From Nostoc sp. UHCC 0702 (lineage in GTDB: Bacteria > Cyanobacteriota > Cyanobacteriia > Cyanobacteriales > Nostocaceae), in NCBI GenBank assembly GCA_017164015.1, contig CP071065.1, positions 1,119,409 through 1,183,408 of the forward strand: 64,000 bases of DNA, read 5' to 3'. The stretch's first letter is position 1. Every line of letters starts with the position of its first letter. The notes beneath the pieces were generated by a model. It was not told the origin of the DNA. It made no database searches and saw only the letters and a list, made by a program, of their open reading frames with translations. The translations under genes were made by a program, and so were the position numbers. Below are positions 53,245-61,900 of the stretch, piece by piece.

Positions 53245-54390
53245 ATGAAATCAAAGGTGAACGACATGAATGGCACAATTCGCGTTGGTAATCTCTTCGG
53301 AATTCCCTTCTATATCCATCCGTCATGGTTTTTAGTTCTGGGCTTAGTTACTTGGACTTATAGCAGCGGACTAGGGATGCAATTTCCTCAACTATCTGGG
53401 GGATTGGCATTGGTACTAGGATTGATCACAGCGTTGTCGTTGTTTGCCTCTGTCGTCGCCCATGAATTAGGACATAGCTTTGTAGCAATTCGCCAGGGAA
53501 TTAATGTTAAATCAATCACACTATTTATATTTGGTGGTTTAGCAAGCTTAGAAAAAGAGTCAGAAACTCCGGGGGAGGCTTTTTGGGTAGCGATCGCTGG
53601 CCCCTTAGTTAGCCTCATACTATGCGGTATCATTACAGTCATTGGTGTTACCACTGCCGCATCTGGGCCATTGGCTGCAATTCTTGGTGTCCTAGCTTCT
53701 GTTAACTTAGCACTAGCCTTGTTTAACTTAATTCCTGGTTTACCTTTAGATGGTGGTAATATCCTCAAAGCCCTAGTTTGGAAAATTACAGGCAATCCCT
53801 ATAAAGGAGTGACCTTTGCTAGTCGAGTTGGGCAAATCTTTGGCTGGGTTGCTGTTGCTTCTGGTTTACTTCCCCTACTGTTCTTTGGTAGCTTTGCCAA
53901 CATTTGGAACTTGTTAGTCGGTTTCTTTTTGTTACAAAATGCGGGTAATGCAGCTCAATATGCGAGAGTCCAAGAACAACTCACAGGTTTGACAGCAGAA
54001 GATGCTGTGACAGTCAATAGCCCAATCGTATCTGAAAATCTCAGCTTGAGAGAATTTGCTGATGAGCAGATATTGAATAGTCAAGACTGGCGTAAATTCT
54101 TAGTAACAGATAATGATGGACAATTAGTAGGTGCGATCGCAGTTGATGACTTACGAACCATTCCGACAACACAGTGGTCATCAACTCAAATTAAACAAGT
54201 TATGCGACCCATTGCACAATCTACCACAGTCAAATCAAATCAACCACTCTTAGAAGTAGTGCAGCTACTCGAACAACAAAAGTTGTCAGCGCTTCCTGTA
54301 ATTGGTGATAACGGTGTGCTAGTTGGGATTTTAGAAAAAGCTGCGGTTATCCAACTACTGCAAAGTAGATATCAACCCAATCCTGCATAG
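53245..54390 (+). CDS. Site-2 protease family (M50) zinc protease with CBS pair
   Basis: 381 residues from the ATG at 53245 (another in-frame ATG is at 53266). Six membrane helices. The zinc site is HExxH in VVAHELGHSFVAIRQG, with the distal Asp in GLPLDGGNILKAL; both S2P catalytic elements are intact. Residues 250-375 form two CBS domains (SPIVSENLSLREFADE, TVKSNQPLLEVVQLLEQQKLSALPVIGDNG), which bind adenine nucleotides. Cytosolic CBS regulation of an intramembrane protease points to release of membrane-bound regulators (anti-sigma factors, for example) under changing energy state, by analogy. Confidence 0.92.
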   Translation: MKSKVNDMNGTIRVGNLFGIPFYIHPSWFLVLGLVTWTYSSGLGMQFPQLSGGLALVLGLITALSLFASVVAHELGHSFVAIRQGINVKSITLFIFGGLASLEKESETPGEAFWVAIAGPLVSLILCGIITVIGVTTAASGPLAAILGVLASVNLALALFNLIPGLPLDGGNILKALVWKITGNPYKGVTFASRVGQIFGWVAVASGLLPLLFFGSFANIWNLLVGFFLLQNAGNAAQYARVQEQLTGLTAEDAVTVNSPIVSENLSLREFADEQILNSQDWRKFLVTDNDGQLVGAIAVDDLRTIPTTQWSSTQIKQVMRPIAQSTTVKSNQPLLEVVQLLEQQKLSALPVIGDNGVLVGILEKAAVIQLLQSRYQPNPA

Positions 54391-54755
54391 CCCTCTTTTG
54401 TCACTCTCGGAAAACAATAATCTCAGCCAAATTCTGAGACTTTGATTTAATCGAGGTTTGAGGCTTTATTTTCTAACATAAACTAAAATTTATAGACAAA
54501 AAGTAGAAATTAAAGCCCCGTAACCGTTTGAGCGATTGGATTCTCCCAAAGTGACAAAAGAGGGATAGTTATCTCATCATCTATACTCCTTCTCAAACCT
54601 CCCTCAGAATTGCTGAGGGAGTTTTTTTGTAAGCAATTGTCAAACAATAAGTTCTTGCAAAAGTAGTTCTTAGCGCTCTTTTCTTTGCGCCTCTGCGCCT
54701 CTGCGTGAGGCAAAAAAATTTATGTATGTAAGAAGTCTAATATCTATGGACACTA
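54391..54755. other. Intergenic region with an orphan terminator
   Basis: 365 bp between convergent-side neighbours. It holds the terminator at 54599-54628 and a GCGCCTCTGCGCCTCTGCG repeat near 54690. The minus-strand frame across it (MPHAEAQRRKEKSA...) is repeat-derived and rejected. Confidence 0.45.
54599..54628 (+). terminator. Intrinsic terminator
   Basis: CTCCCTCAG, AATTG loop, CTGAGGGAG, then seven T: a textbook Rho-independent hairpin on the plus strand. It stands 209 bp beyond the site-2 protease gene, far for a gene end, so it may instead end a small RNA beginning near 54430-54500. Confidence 0.8.
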
Positions 54756-55058
54756 TCAGCAAAGCTGTAAATTATCAATGGGTGATACTTCTTTCCAGCC
54801 TTCTGATTCGTGTGTAGCAACCCAAAGGTCATACTTTTGCTGGAGGTTTAGCCAAAGTTCTGGAGTCGTTTGAAAAGCTGCGGCTAAACGAAGCGCCATA
54901 TTAGGTGTAATACTAGCCTGTTCATTAACAATTTCTGATACAGTCTTGCGAGAAACCCCAAGAATATCAGCAAGCTGAGTAATGGTCATATTTAAAGGTT
55001 CTAGATATTGGCGCTTAATCAGTCCTCCTGGATGTCTCGGTTTTCTTTTAGTAATCAT
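54756..55058 (-). CDS. higA: HigA-type antitoxin (XRE/HTH)
   Basis: 100 residues. HTH_XRE of the VapI/HigA subfamily: HPGGLIKRQYLEPLNMTITQLADILGVSRKTVSEIVNEQASITPNMALRLAAAFQTTPELWLNLQQKYD, the usual signature. The C-terminal tail (WVATHESEGWKEV) may contact the toxin. It is 11 bp behind higB on the same strand, so toxin first, antitoxin second, as in higBA systems. The antitoxin represses the shared promoter and neutralises the toxin. Confidence 0.93.
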   Translation of the reverse strand: MITKRKPRHPGGLIKRQYLEPLNMTITQLADILGVSRKTVSEIVNEQASITPNMALRLAAAFQTTPELWLNLQQKYDLWVATHESEGWKEVSPIDNLQLC

Positions 55059-55069
55059 GCTTATTTTCC

Positions 55070-55348
55070 TTAGTGATAGTCTTCGTAATTCACAACGTAA
55101 GCATTTCCATCTTCAAACTGAAACGTTACACGCCAATTCTTAGATACGGTGACTGACCATTCTCCCTTTCTATCTCCCATTAGCTGATGAAGCCCAGAAC
55201 CAGGATATCTCATATCTTGAATTTCAGAAGCCGCATCGAGTCTATCAAGTATATCTAGTAATTTATCAGCGTGCGCGGGTTGAACGCCGCTTCTGTCATC
55301 ATCTTCAAAAAGTTTTTTCAGTCCCTTATGCTTAAACGTTTTGATCAC
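55070..55348 (-). CDS. higB: HigB/RelE-type mRNA interferase toxin
   Basis: 92 residues from a GTG at 55348. The core MIKTFKHKGLKKLFEDDD, LDRLDAASEIQDMRYPGSGLHQLMGDRKGEWSVTVSKNWRVTFQFEDGNAYVVNYEDYH matches the HigB (GraT) branch of the RelE superfamily, with the ribosome-dependent RNase fold. Normal length; no truncation. The promoter should be within the 30 bp before 55348, on the edge of coaBC. Likely a chromosomal stabilising or stress module; whether it is active is unknown. Confidence 0.92.
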   Translation of the reverse strand: MIKTFKHKGLKKLFEDDDRSGVQPAHADKLLDILDRLDAASEIQDMRYPGSGLHQLMGDRKGEWSVTVSKNWRVTFQFEDGNAYVVNYEDYH

Positions 55349-55379
55349 ACAAATATTGTAACCCTATGGGTTACAGGCA

Positions 55380-56672
55380 TCAACTGTAAGCATTATGTGA
55401 TATTTTTCGAGTGCCAACAAAATCAAATAAATGATGCGCCATTTGCAACTTAGAACAAGGTGCAATTTCTACCTTACGCCCGTGGGAATCTAAAAAGATT
55501 GCTTGATTATTGTCACTACCAAAACCAGTATCAGGTTGATCGATGGGATTAGCAACAATAACATCCAACTTTTTATTTTGCAACTTTTCTAAAGCTGGTG
55601 TAACTATATCTCCTGTTTGTGCAGCAAACCCAATTAAACTTTGATGCGGTTGTTTAAGTTGTCCGAGTTGGGCGACAATATCCGGTACAGGTTCTAGGGG
55701 TAAAGCTTGGGGAAGCGATCGCTTGGCTAATTTTTCTGTACTATAATCTCTGGGCTTGACATCCGCCACAGCCGCCGACATGACAATCACATCAGCATCA
55801 GCTAAATATTCCAGCATTACCTGCTGCATTTGCTCTGCACTGATCACAGGAATTCCTTGTACTCCTAATGGTACATCCCAACTGGCTGGGCCATGCACCA
55901 AAGTGACACTTGCCCCCCGATGGAGTGCAGCCTGTGCTAAAGCCAATCCCATTTTACCTGTGGAAGGATTGCCAATAAACCGAACTGGGTCAAGATACTC
56001 TCGCGTTCCCCCAGCACTAATTAACACTCGCTTACCAGCTAAATCTCGCTTACCTTGAGTGTGTAACAGCGATTGGATGTGAGACAAAATCTCAGGGGGT
56101 TCTGCCATTCTACCAGCACCGACGCGATCGCACGCCAACAACCCCGATGCTGTACCAATACCATAATATCGCCTATCTGTCAATAGCTGATGCCAATTCC
56201 GCTGTACCGCTTGTTGTTCCCACATATCTGTGTTCATGGCTGGCGCTAACAGCACCGGACAAGTGGAAGCCAGTACAGTATTTGTGAGTAAATTGTCAGC
56301 CATCCCATAGGCTAACTTGGCTAAAGTATTGGCAGTTAAAGGAGCGATCACCATCACATCAGCCCATTCACCCAACTCAATATGCAACGGACGGGAGTGA
56401 ATTGGTTGCCAGAAATCATCGTCTGTGTATGCAGGATGACGGGATAGGGTTGCTAAAGTCAGAGGCGTGATAAATTCTTGCGCTGAACGAGTGACAATAA
56501 CTCGGATTTCCACCCCAGCTTTAAATAACGTCGAAACCACCTCACAAACTTTGTAGGCGGCGATACCACCGCCTACGCCAATCAGAACCCTTGGCAATTT
56601 TAGATTTGGGATTTGAGATTTTGGATTTAAGGGAGATTGCATTGGCACTTTTGGATCAAGCGAGTGATACAT
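55380..56672 (-). CDS. coaBC: Phosphopantothenoylcysteine decarboxylase / phosphopantothenate-cysteine ligase
   Basis: 430 residues (or fewer, as the first 25 residues are encoded partly by AAATCTAAAAT-type repeats; the real start is probably at or near residue 11). The CoaC part has the FMN motif [11 protein letters not shown], catalytic His in [23 protein letters not shown] and PAMNTDMW. The CoaB part has the [24 protein letters not shown] nucleotide-binding motif and the [15 protein letters not shown] region with downstream Lys. The enzyme carries out two steps of coenzyme A synthesis. It follows the DUF2555 gene on the same strand. The higBA promoter begins 31 bp beyond its stop. Confidence 0.94.
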   Translation of the reverse strand: MYHSLDPKVPMQSPLNPKSQIPNLKLPRVLIGVGGGIAAYKVCEVVSTLFKAGVEIRVIVTRSAQEFITPLTLATLSRHPAYTDDDFWQPIHSRPLHIELGEWADVMVIAPLTANTLAKLAYGMADNLLTNTVLASTCPVLLAPAMNTDMWEQQAVQRNWHQLLTDRRYYGIGTASGLLACDRVGAGRMAEPPEILSHIQSLLHTQGKRDLAGKRVLISAGGTREYLDPVRFIGNPSTGKMGLALAQAALHRGASVTLVHGPASWDVPLGVQGIPVISAEQMQQVMLEYLADADVIVMSAAVADVKPRDYSTEKLAKRSLPQALPLEPVPDIVAQLGQLKQPHQSLIGFAAQTGDIVTPALEKLQNKKLDVIVANPIDQPDTGFGSDNNQAIFLDSHGRKVEIAPCSKLQMAHHLFDFVGTRKISHNAYS

Positions 56673-56734
56673 TAACCCCGATAATCTTTGATTTTAGCCA
56701 GTTAACCCAATCCAAAATCTAAAATTTAAAATCG

Positions 56735-56947
56735 TTATGCTTCGTCGTAGGGTTCTAAATCTAAGAGATAGACATAGGGTTCAACTAACTCCGGACGCTG
56801 AAAAGCGATCGCGCGCAATAGATGCCAATCATTTAAACCCTCAAAAGCATTGCTGTAATTATCAAGTTCCAAACGATTCGCCAGATCTTCCACCTCTGTT
56901 GCTGTCATGGCAGCAATTTCTTTTTGGGAAATGCTTAGAGTTTTCAT
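56735..56947 (-). CDS. DUF2555 family protein
   Basis: 70 residues from the ATG at 56947 (MKTLSISQKEIAAMTATEVE). The family phrase DNYSNAFEGLNDWHLLRAIAFQRPELVEPYVYLLDLEPYDEA is strongly conserved in cyanobacteria. All-helical small protein with no known function. Same strand as coaBC, 62 bp upstream with a repeat spacer; the pairing seems usual in this phylum. Confidence 0.9.
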   Translation of the reverse strand: MKTLSISQKEIAAMTATEVEDLANRLELDNYSNAFEGLNDWHLLRAIAFQRPELVEPYVYLLDLEPYDEA

Positions 56948-57101
56948 AATGCTTGCCCCTCCCTTATGCAGCATTCGCACCCAGCATGGATTGAGTTGCG
57001 CTTGACGCAGCCACCCAATCTATATTACTCACTAGAGGGCATGAATTTCGTAAAAATTTTCAGGAATTTTACCTGAATTTATAAAAAAGTTGCAACTGTG
57101 A

Positions 57102-57743
57102 CTAACCAATTGCTTTTACAACAAAATTTCGTACCACCTCTAACATTTGTAGACTAATTTCATGCCCCATATCAAATTCATGGTATTCCGTCGCCACCCC
57201 TAAAGACTTTACAGTGTCGCGTGCTTTGATGGCAGCTTGCAGCGGCACAACTTCATCGTTAGTACCATGCATAATCAAAGTCGGCGGAAAAGTAGTTTTA
57301 GCTGTCGTTTCCACATCTCGATGCAAATATCCACTCATAACAACTAAACCTGCTAGGGGCAACATTAACCCTACATCCAAAGTCATAGCTCCACCTTGAG
57401 AAAATCCACTTAAAATCGTGCGTGATAACGGCACACCAGTAGAACCTTCCAAAGATTGCAACCAATCTATTAGCTGTTGGCGACTTTCTGCCAAACCTTC
57501 ATACATATTTTCCGTCCGCAAGTCGTACCACGCCCTCCCTATAGCGGAATAGGGATAAGGATAAGGGGCATTAGGAAATATAAACTGGTATTCAGGCAAT
57601 CTGAAAAAAGGTAATAAAGATGCGACATCCTCAGCATTAGCTCCCCAACCGTGTAAAGTGACTATTAGTCCGATGGGGGGTTGAGAATTTGATGGGGGAA
57701 AGGTAACAAATTGCAAAGACAGAGGTTTACTCCTAAAATCCAA
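57102..57743 (-). CDS. Alpha/beta-hydrolase (carboxylesterase/phospholipase type)
   Basis: 213 residues, TTG start. Dienelactone-hydrolase or acyl-protein-thioesterase-like fold: oxyanion region VTLHGWGANAED, nucleophile Ser in LSGFSQGGAMTLDVGL, Asp in HGTNDEVVPLQ and His in EFDMGHEISLQ complete the triad. Esterase 2-like cytosolic enzyme, hydrolysing short acyl esters, exact substrate unknown. Stands alone. Confidence 0.88.
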   Translation of the reverse strand: MDFRSKPLSLQFVTFPPSNSQPPIGLIVTLHGWGANAEDVASLLPFFRLPEYQFIFPNAPYPYPYSAIGRAWYDLRTENMYEGLAESRQQLIDWLQSLEGSTGVPLSRTILSGFSQGGAMTLDVGLMLPLAGLVVMSGYLHRDVETTAKTTFPPTLIMHGTNDEVVPLQAAIKARDTVKSLGVATEYHEFDMGHEISLQMLEVVRNFVVKAIG

Positions 57744-57909
57744 CTCTTTTAGTAAATATTATCGCTATAGCAATCCTAAATCATTGGTGAGCAATAAGAT
57801 TCCTGACTTTTATCAGAAGTCGGAAATTTATCTAATTAGGAATTAATTTCAATTAATCTTATTAAGTGTAATGCAATGTAAATTTACCTATATCTGTCAA
57901 TTCTATCCC

Positions 57910-58098
57910 CTATTTATTCTCTACTTCATCTTCAAGTAAGATGGTGTTGAGAAGATTCAGTTCATTGGATGCCATAAAGTAGCGATCGCTAAAAACTGTT
58001 TCTAATTGCGTAAAAATCCGTCTACCTGCCACAGCAACCCAAGGAAAGGTTCGATAGTGAGGTACTACAGGAATACCAGCAAGTTCATCAGTAATACT
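57910..58098 (-). pseudogene. 5'-truncated gene fragment, unknown family
   Basis: Open without a start for about 62 codons: the fragment reads ITDELAGIPVVPHYRTFPWVAVAGRRIF and ends NTILLEDEVENK stop. Codon use is gene-like and a HIP1-like GCGATCGC is included, but a stop lies directly upstream and no ATG precedes the conserved-looking part. Best read as the C-terminal remnant of a lost gene. Confidence 0.4.
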
Positions 58099-58126
58099 TT
58101 AGATTCTTCTGATTCGTAATGAAACT

Positions 58127-58705
58127 TTAGGAATTTAATCCAGCGCGTTGAAAGATTGCGTGAGGGGTAATTTCCAATTCTGGTAGCAAATCATCAGTAA
58201 TTATTTGATGAGATCGATAAGTATTCGGCAAGGAAGATGGCGCAAATACAGTTACAGTTCTAGCTTTTGTATCAACCACCCAAACACGAGAAACACCAGC
58301 TTTTAGATAATCAGTTGCTTTTTCGGCAATTTCACCAAAACTTTGACCGGGTGAAATGATTTCGATGACTAATTCAGGTGCGACAGGACAAGCTTCATCT
58401 AATAGCCAATCAGCAGGAAGACGGTTATGAGAAATATAGGTCAGATCGGGTACAGGAATCCAATCTTGTTGATTTCGTGTTAGTTTAATTGCCCATTCAA
58501 TCACAACCCGACCTTTTACTTGTGTCCATGCAGACAATAATATAAATAAAGCACCAGTAGTCGAGCCATGAAAAAATTTCGGTGACATTTCATTATCTTT
58601 ATATTTGGGTATAGCTTCACCGTTAACAAACTCGTATGTAATATCTCCTTCGGGAAGTGCGAGAAATTCTTCTAGGGTTAGGCGTTGATTAAAAGACTGA
58701 ACCAT
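58127..58705 (-). CDS. Uma2 family (DUF820) protein, PD-(D/E)XK fold
   Basis: 192 residues. TLEEFLALPEGDITYEFVNGEAI at the N-terminus, WIPVPDLTYISHNRLPADW and CPVAPELVIEIISPGQSFGEIAEKATDYLKAGVSRVWVVDTKART with the acidic Asp ... Glu core, then ITDDLLPELEI at the end. It belongs to a different subgroup from the protein at 39193-39771. Function unknown; nuclease activity is predicted from fold only. Confidence 0.9.
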   Translation of the reverse strand: MVQSFNQRLTLEEFLALPEGDITYEFVNGEAIPKYKDNEMSPKFFHGSTTGALFILLSAWTQVKGRVVIEWAIKLTRNQQDWIPVPDLTYISHNRLPADWLLDEACPVAPELVIEIISPGQSFGEIAEKATDYLKAGVSRVWVVDTKARTVTVFAPSSLPNTYRSHQIITDDLLPELEITPHAIFQRAGLNS

Positions 58706-58788
58706 AGGTGTTATGTGGGTAAAAGATGCTTACTTTTAGTTTAGGCGATCGCTAATATTAGAGACTAAGGCTACTTAGTCAAGTTTTG

Positions 58789-58922
58789 TAGTGGCGTGGC
58801 AAGTCTAATATGTTGCAATAGATTTTCTTGTGGGGCGGGCTTCTAGCCCGCCATTGGGACGGGCGAGACGCCCATCCCACAAGAGTTTATTAATGCACTA
58901 TTTTAAGCTTGCCACGCCAGTA
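58789..58922. mobile_element. 134-bp MITE, second copy
   Basis: TA-bounded; terminal inverted repeats TAGTGGCGTGGCAAG and (right end, complemented) TACTGGCGTGGCAAG. The interior matches the element at 22798-22932 in inverted orientation: TTGCAATAGATTTTCTTGTG, GGCGGGCTTCTAGCCCGCC, GACGGGCGAGACGCCCATCC and TTAATGCACTATTTTA. Right flank GGGTGCGTTATGGAC is the same as at copy 1. Confidence 0.85.
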
Positions 58923-58970
58923 GGGTGCGTTATGGACTCTTGTCCTAACGCACCGCAAATCTACAAAAAC

Positions 58971-61900
58971 TCATAGCGAAATCTCATAGTAAGGTAATGG
59001 ATTTTGCCCTGCACCCATTAGCCATCGTGCATCGGGTTTCCATGCACCGTTAAGTTCTTCGCGGCGACGGGTGTAGACGGTTAAATTGTTTTCTTCAATT
59101 TTCAGCAGGTTGTATTGCAGAGGATAACCAGGAACCCACTCCCGCACAGGTGCGCCGAATGTTCCCGCACAAATGATATCAAGCTTGCGTCCACTTGCGC
59201 TCATATCATATTTGTAAAGGCTAGTTTCAGCTTTGTGGATATGACCATGAACAGCAAAACGGAAATTTGCTTGTGCTAACTGTTCCATAAAACCATGATC
59301 GGTGATGCGATCCTCAAAACCACTATTTAGAGGATGATGCCAAACTGCAACTTTGAGATAGTCTTTATATTCTTGCTGGCGGCGAATTTTTGTGAGGGCG
59401 TTGCTGAGTGTATTTATGTTAATGCTGGCACGGGATTTGTAATGATGATCCAATTGCCAAGCGGAGTTTAACCCTAGTATGAGTAAGTTTTGGTTGGGGA
59501 AATGGTCTATGGTGTATTGCTGGTCATAGTCTAAGGGATAAGATTTGTTTTTGATGCTTTGGTAGAAGTTGCTGAAGTGTTCAAAGCGTTGTTTGTGATT
59601 TTCTTTATCTGCAACTTCAATATAGTTACCGCCATCGTCTATGTAGATTTCTTGATCAAGTTTACCTTGATACCTTTCACGACGATATGCAGTGTAAGCA
59701 TCTTGGGCTAATTGCCAGTTGAGGTCATGATTACCGGGAACGATGATAATTTGCTCAGGTTTGAGGGTGAAATCTTGGCAAAGGTTATTAAGGAATTGTT
59801 GGGCGGCTTCGTATTCTGTGGGTGTTGATTTATTGGCAATGTCGCCAGAGAGAATGAGGGCATCAAGTTGAGAAATATCGAGTTCGTTTTGCAAGTCGCT
59901 TGCTAATTGGTTAGACCACAGCTTGGCTTGGTCAGATGTGCCAAAGTGCAGGTCTGAGAGGTGGAGAATGTACATTAGGGAAGTTTTAATTGGCTGGTAT
60001 GGGGGAAGATATAGTTGAGGTTTTGGTTCAGTTAGGCATCTATAGTATTGACAGTTTTCTTGTATTGCTTCCAGTGCTTGTAGTGCATGATAAAGCGTAT
60101 TTCCATTATTTGCTGCTACAAATTTTTCATTTTTGAGCAGATTCATAAGCTTCGGTAAAGTCGCTTCTGATTTGATTTCTCCCAGGGCAGATGCCGCACG
60201 ATAACGCACATCTGAGTCTTGATCTTCTAGTAATTTAATTAGCCCAGGAATCGCCGCTTCTGATTTGATTTCTCCCAGGGCAGATGCCGCACGATCACGC
60301 ACAGAGGAGTCTTGATCTTCTAGTAATTTAATTAGCCCAGGAATCGCCGCTTCTGATTTGATTTTTCCCAGGGCAAATACCGCACTATAACGCACAGAGG
60401 AGTCTTGATCTTCTAGTAATTTAATTAGCCCAGGAATCGCCGCTTCTGATTTGATTTTTCCCAGGGCAAATACCGCACTATAACGCACAGAGGAGTCTTG
60501 ATCTTCTAGTAATTTAATTAGCCCAGGAATCGCCACTTCTGATTTGATTTTTTCCAGGGCAGATGCCGCACTATCACGCACAGAGGAGTCTTGATCTTCT
60601 AGTAATTTAATTAGCCCAGGAATCGCCACTTCTGATTTGATTTTTTCCAGGGCAGATGCCGCACTATCACGCACAGAGGAGTCTTGATCTTCTAGTAATT
60701 TAATTAGCCCAGGAATCGCCACTTCTGATTTGATTTCTCCCAGGGCAGATGCCGCACTATCACGCACAGAGGAGTCTTGATCTTCTAGTAATTTAATTAG
60801 CCCAGGAATCGCCGCTTCTGATTTGATTTCTCCCAGGGCAGATGCCGCACTATCACGCACAGAGTAGTATTGATGTTCTAGTAATTTAATTAGCCCAGGA
60901 ATCGCCGCTTCTGATTTGATTTCTCCCAGGGCAGATGCCGCACGATAACGCACATCTGAGTCTTGATCTTCTAGTAATTTAATTAGCCCAGGAATCGCCG
61001 CTTCTGATTTGATTTCTCCCAGGGCAGATGCCGCACGATAACGCACATCTGAGTCTTGATCTTCTAGTAATTTAATTAGCCCAGGAATCGCCGCTTCTGA
61101 TTTGATTTCTCCCAGGGCAAATGCCGCACTATCACGCACATCTGAGTCTTGATCTTCTAGTAATTTAATTAGCCCAGGAATCGCCGCTTCTGATTTGATT
61201 TCTCCCAGGGCAAATGCCGCACTATCACGCACATCTGAGTCTTGATCTTCTAGTAATTTAATTAGCCCAGGAATCGCCGCTTCTGATTTGATTTCTCCCA
61301 GGGCAGATGCCGCACTATCACGCACAGAGTAGTATTGATCTTCTAGTAATTTAATTAGCCCAGGAATCGCCGCTTCTGATTTGATTTCTCCCAGGGCAGA
61401 TGCCGCACTATCACGCACAGAGTAGTATTGATCTTCTAGTAATTTAATTAGCCCAGGAATCGCCGCTTCTGATTTGATTTCTCCCAGGGCAGATGCCGCA
61501 CGATAACGCACATCTGAGTCTTGATCTTCTAGTAATTTAATTAGCCCAGGAATCGCCGCTTCTGATTTGATTTCTCCCAGGGCAGATGCCGCACTATCAC
61601 GCACAGAGGAGTCTTGATCTTCTAGTAATTTAATTAGCCCAGGAATCGCCGCTTCTGATTTGATTTCTCCCAGGGCAGATGCCGCACTATCACGCACAGA
61701 GTAGTATTGATGTTCTAGTAATTTAATTAGCCCAGGAATCGCCGCTTCTGATTTGATTTCTCCCAGGGCAGATGCCGCACTATCACGCACAGAGTAGTAT
61801 TGATCTTCTAGTAATTTAATTAGCCCAGGAATCGCCGCTTCTGATTTGATTTCTCCCAGGGCAGATGCCGCACGATAACGCACATCTGAGTATTGATGTT

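Noticed and set aside
54510..54713. 67-codon minus-strand frame
   Set aside because: It crosses the terminator hairpin and a GCGCCTCT repeat; no protein features.
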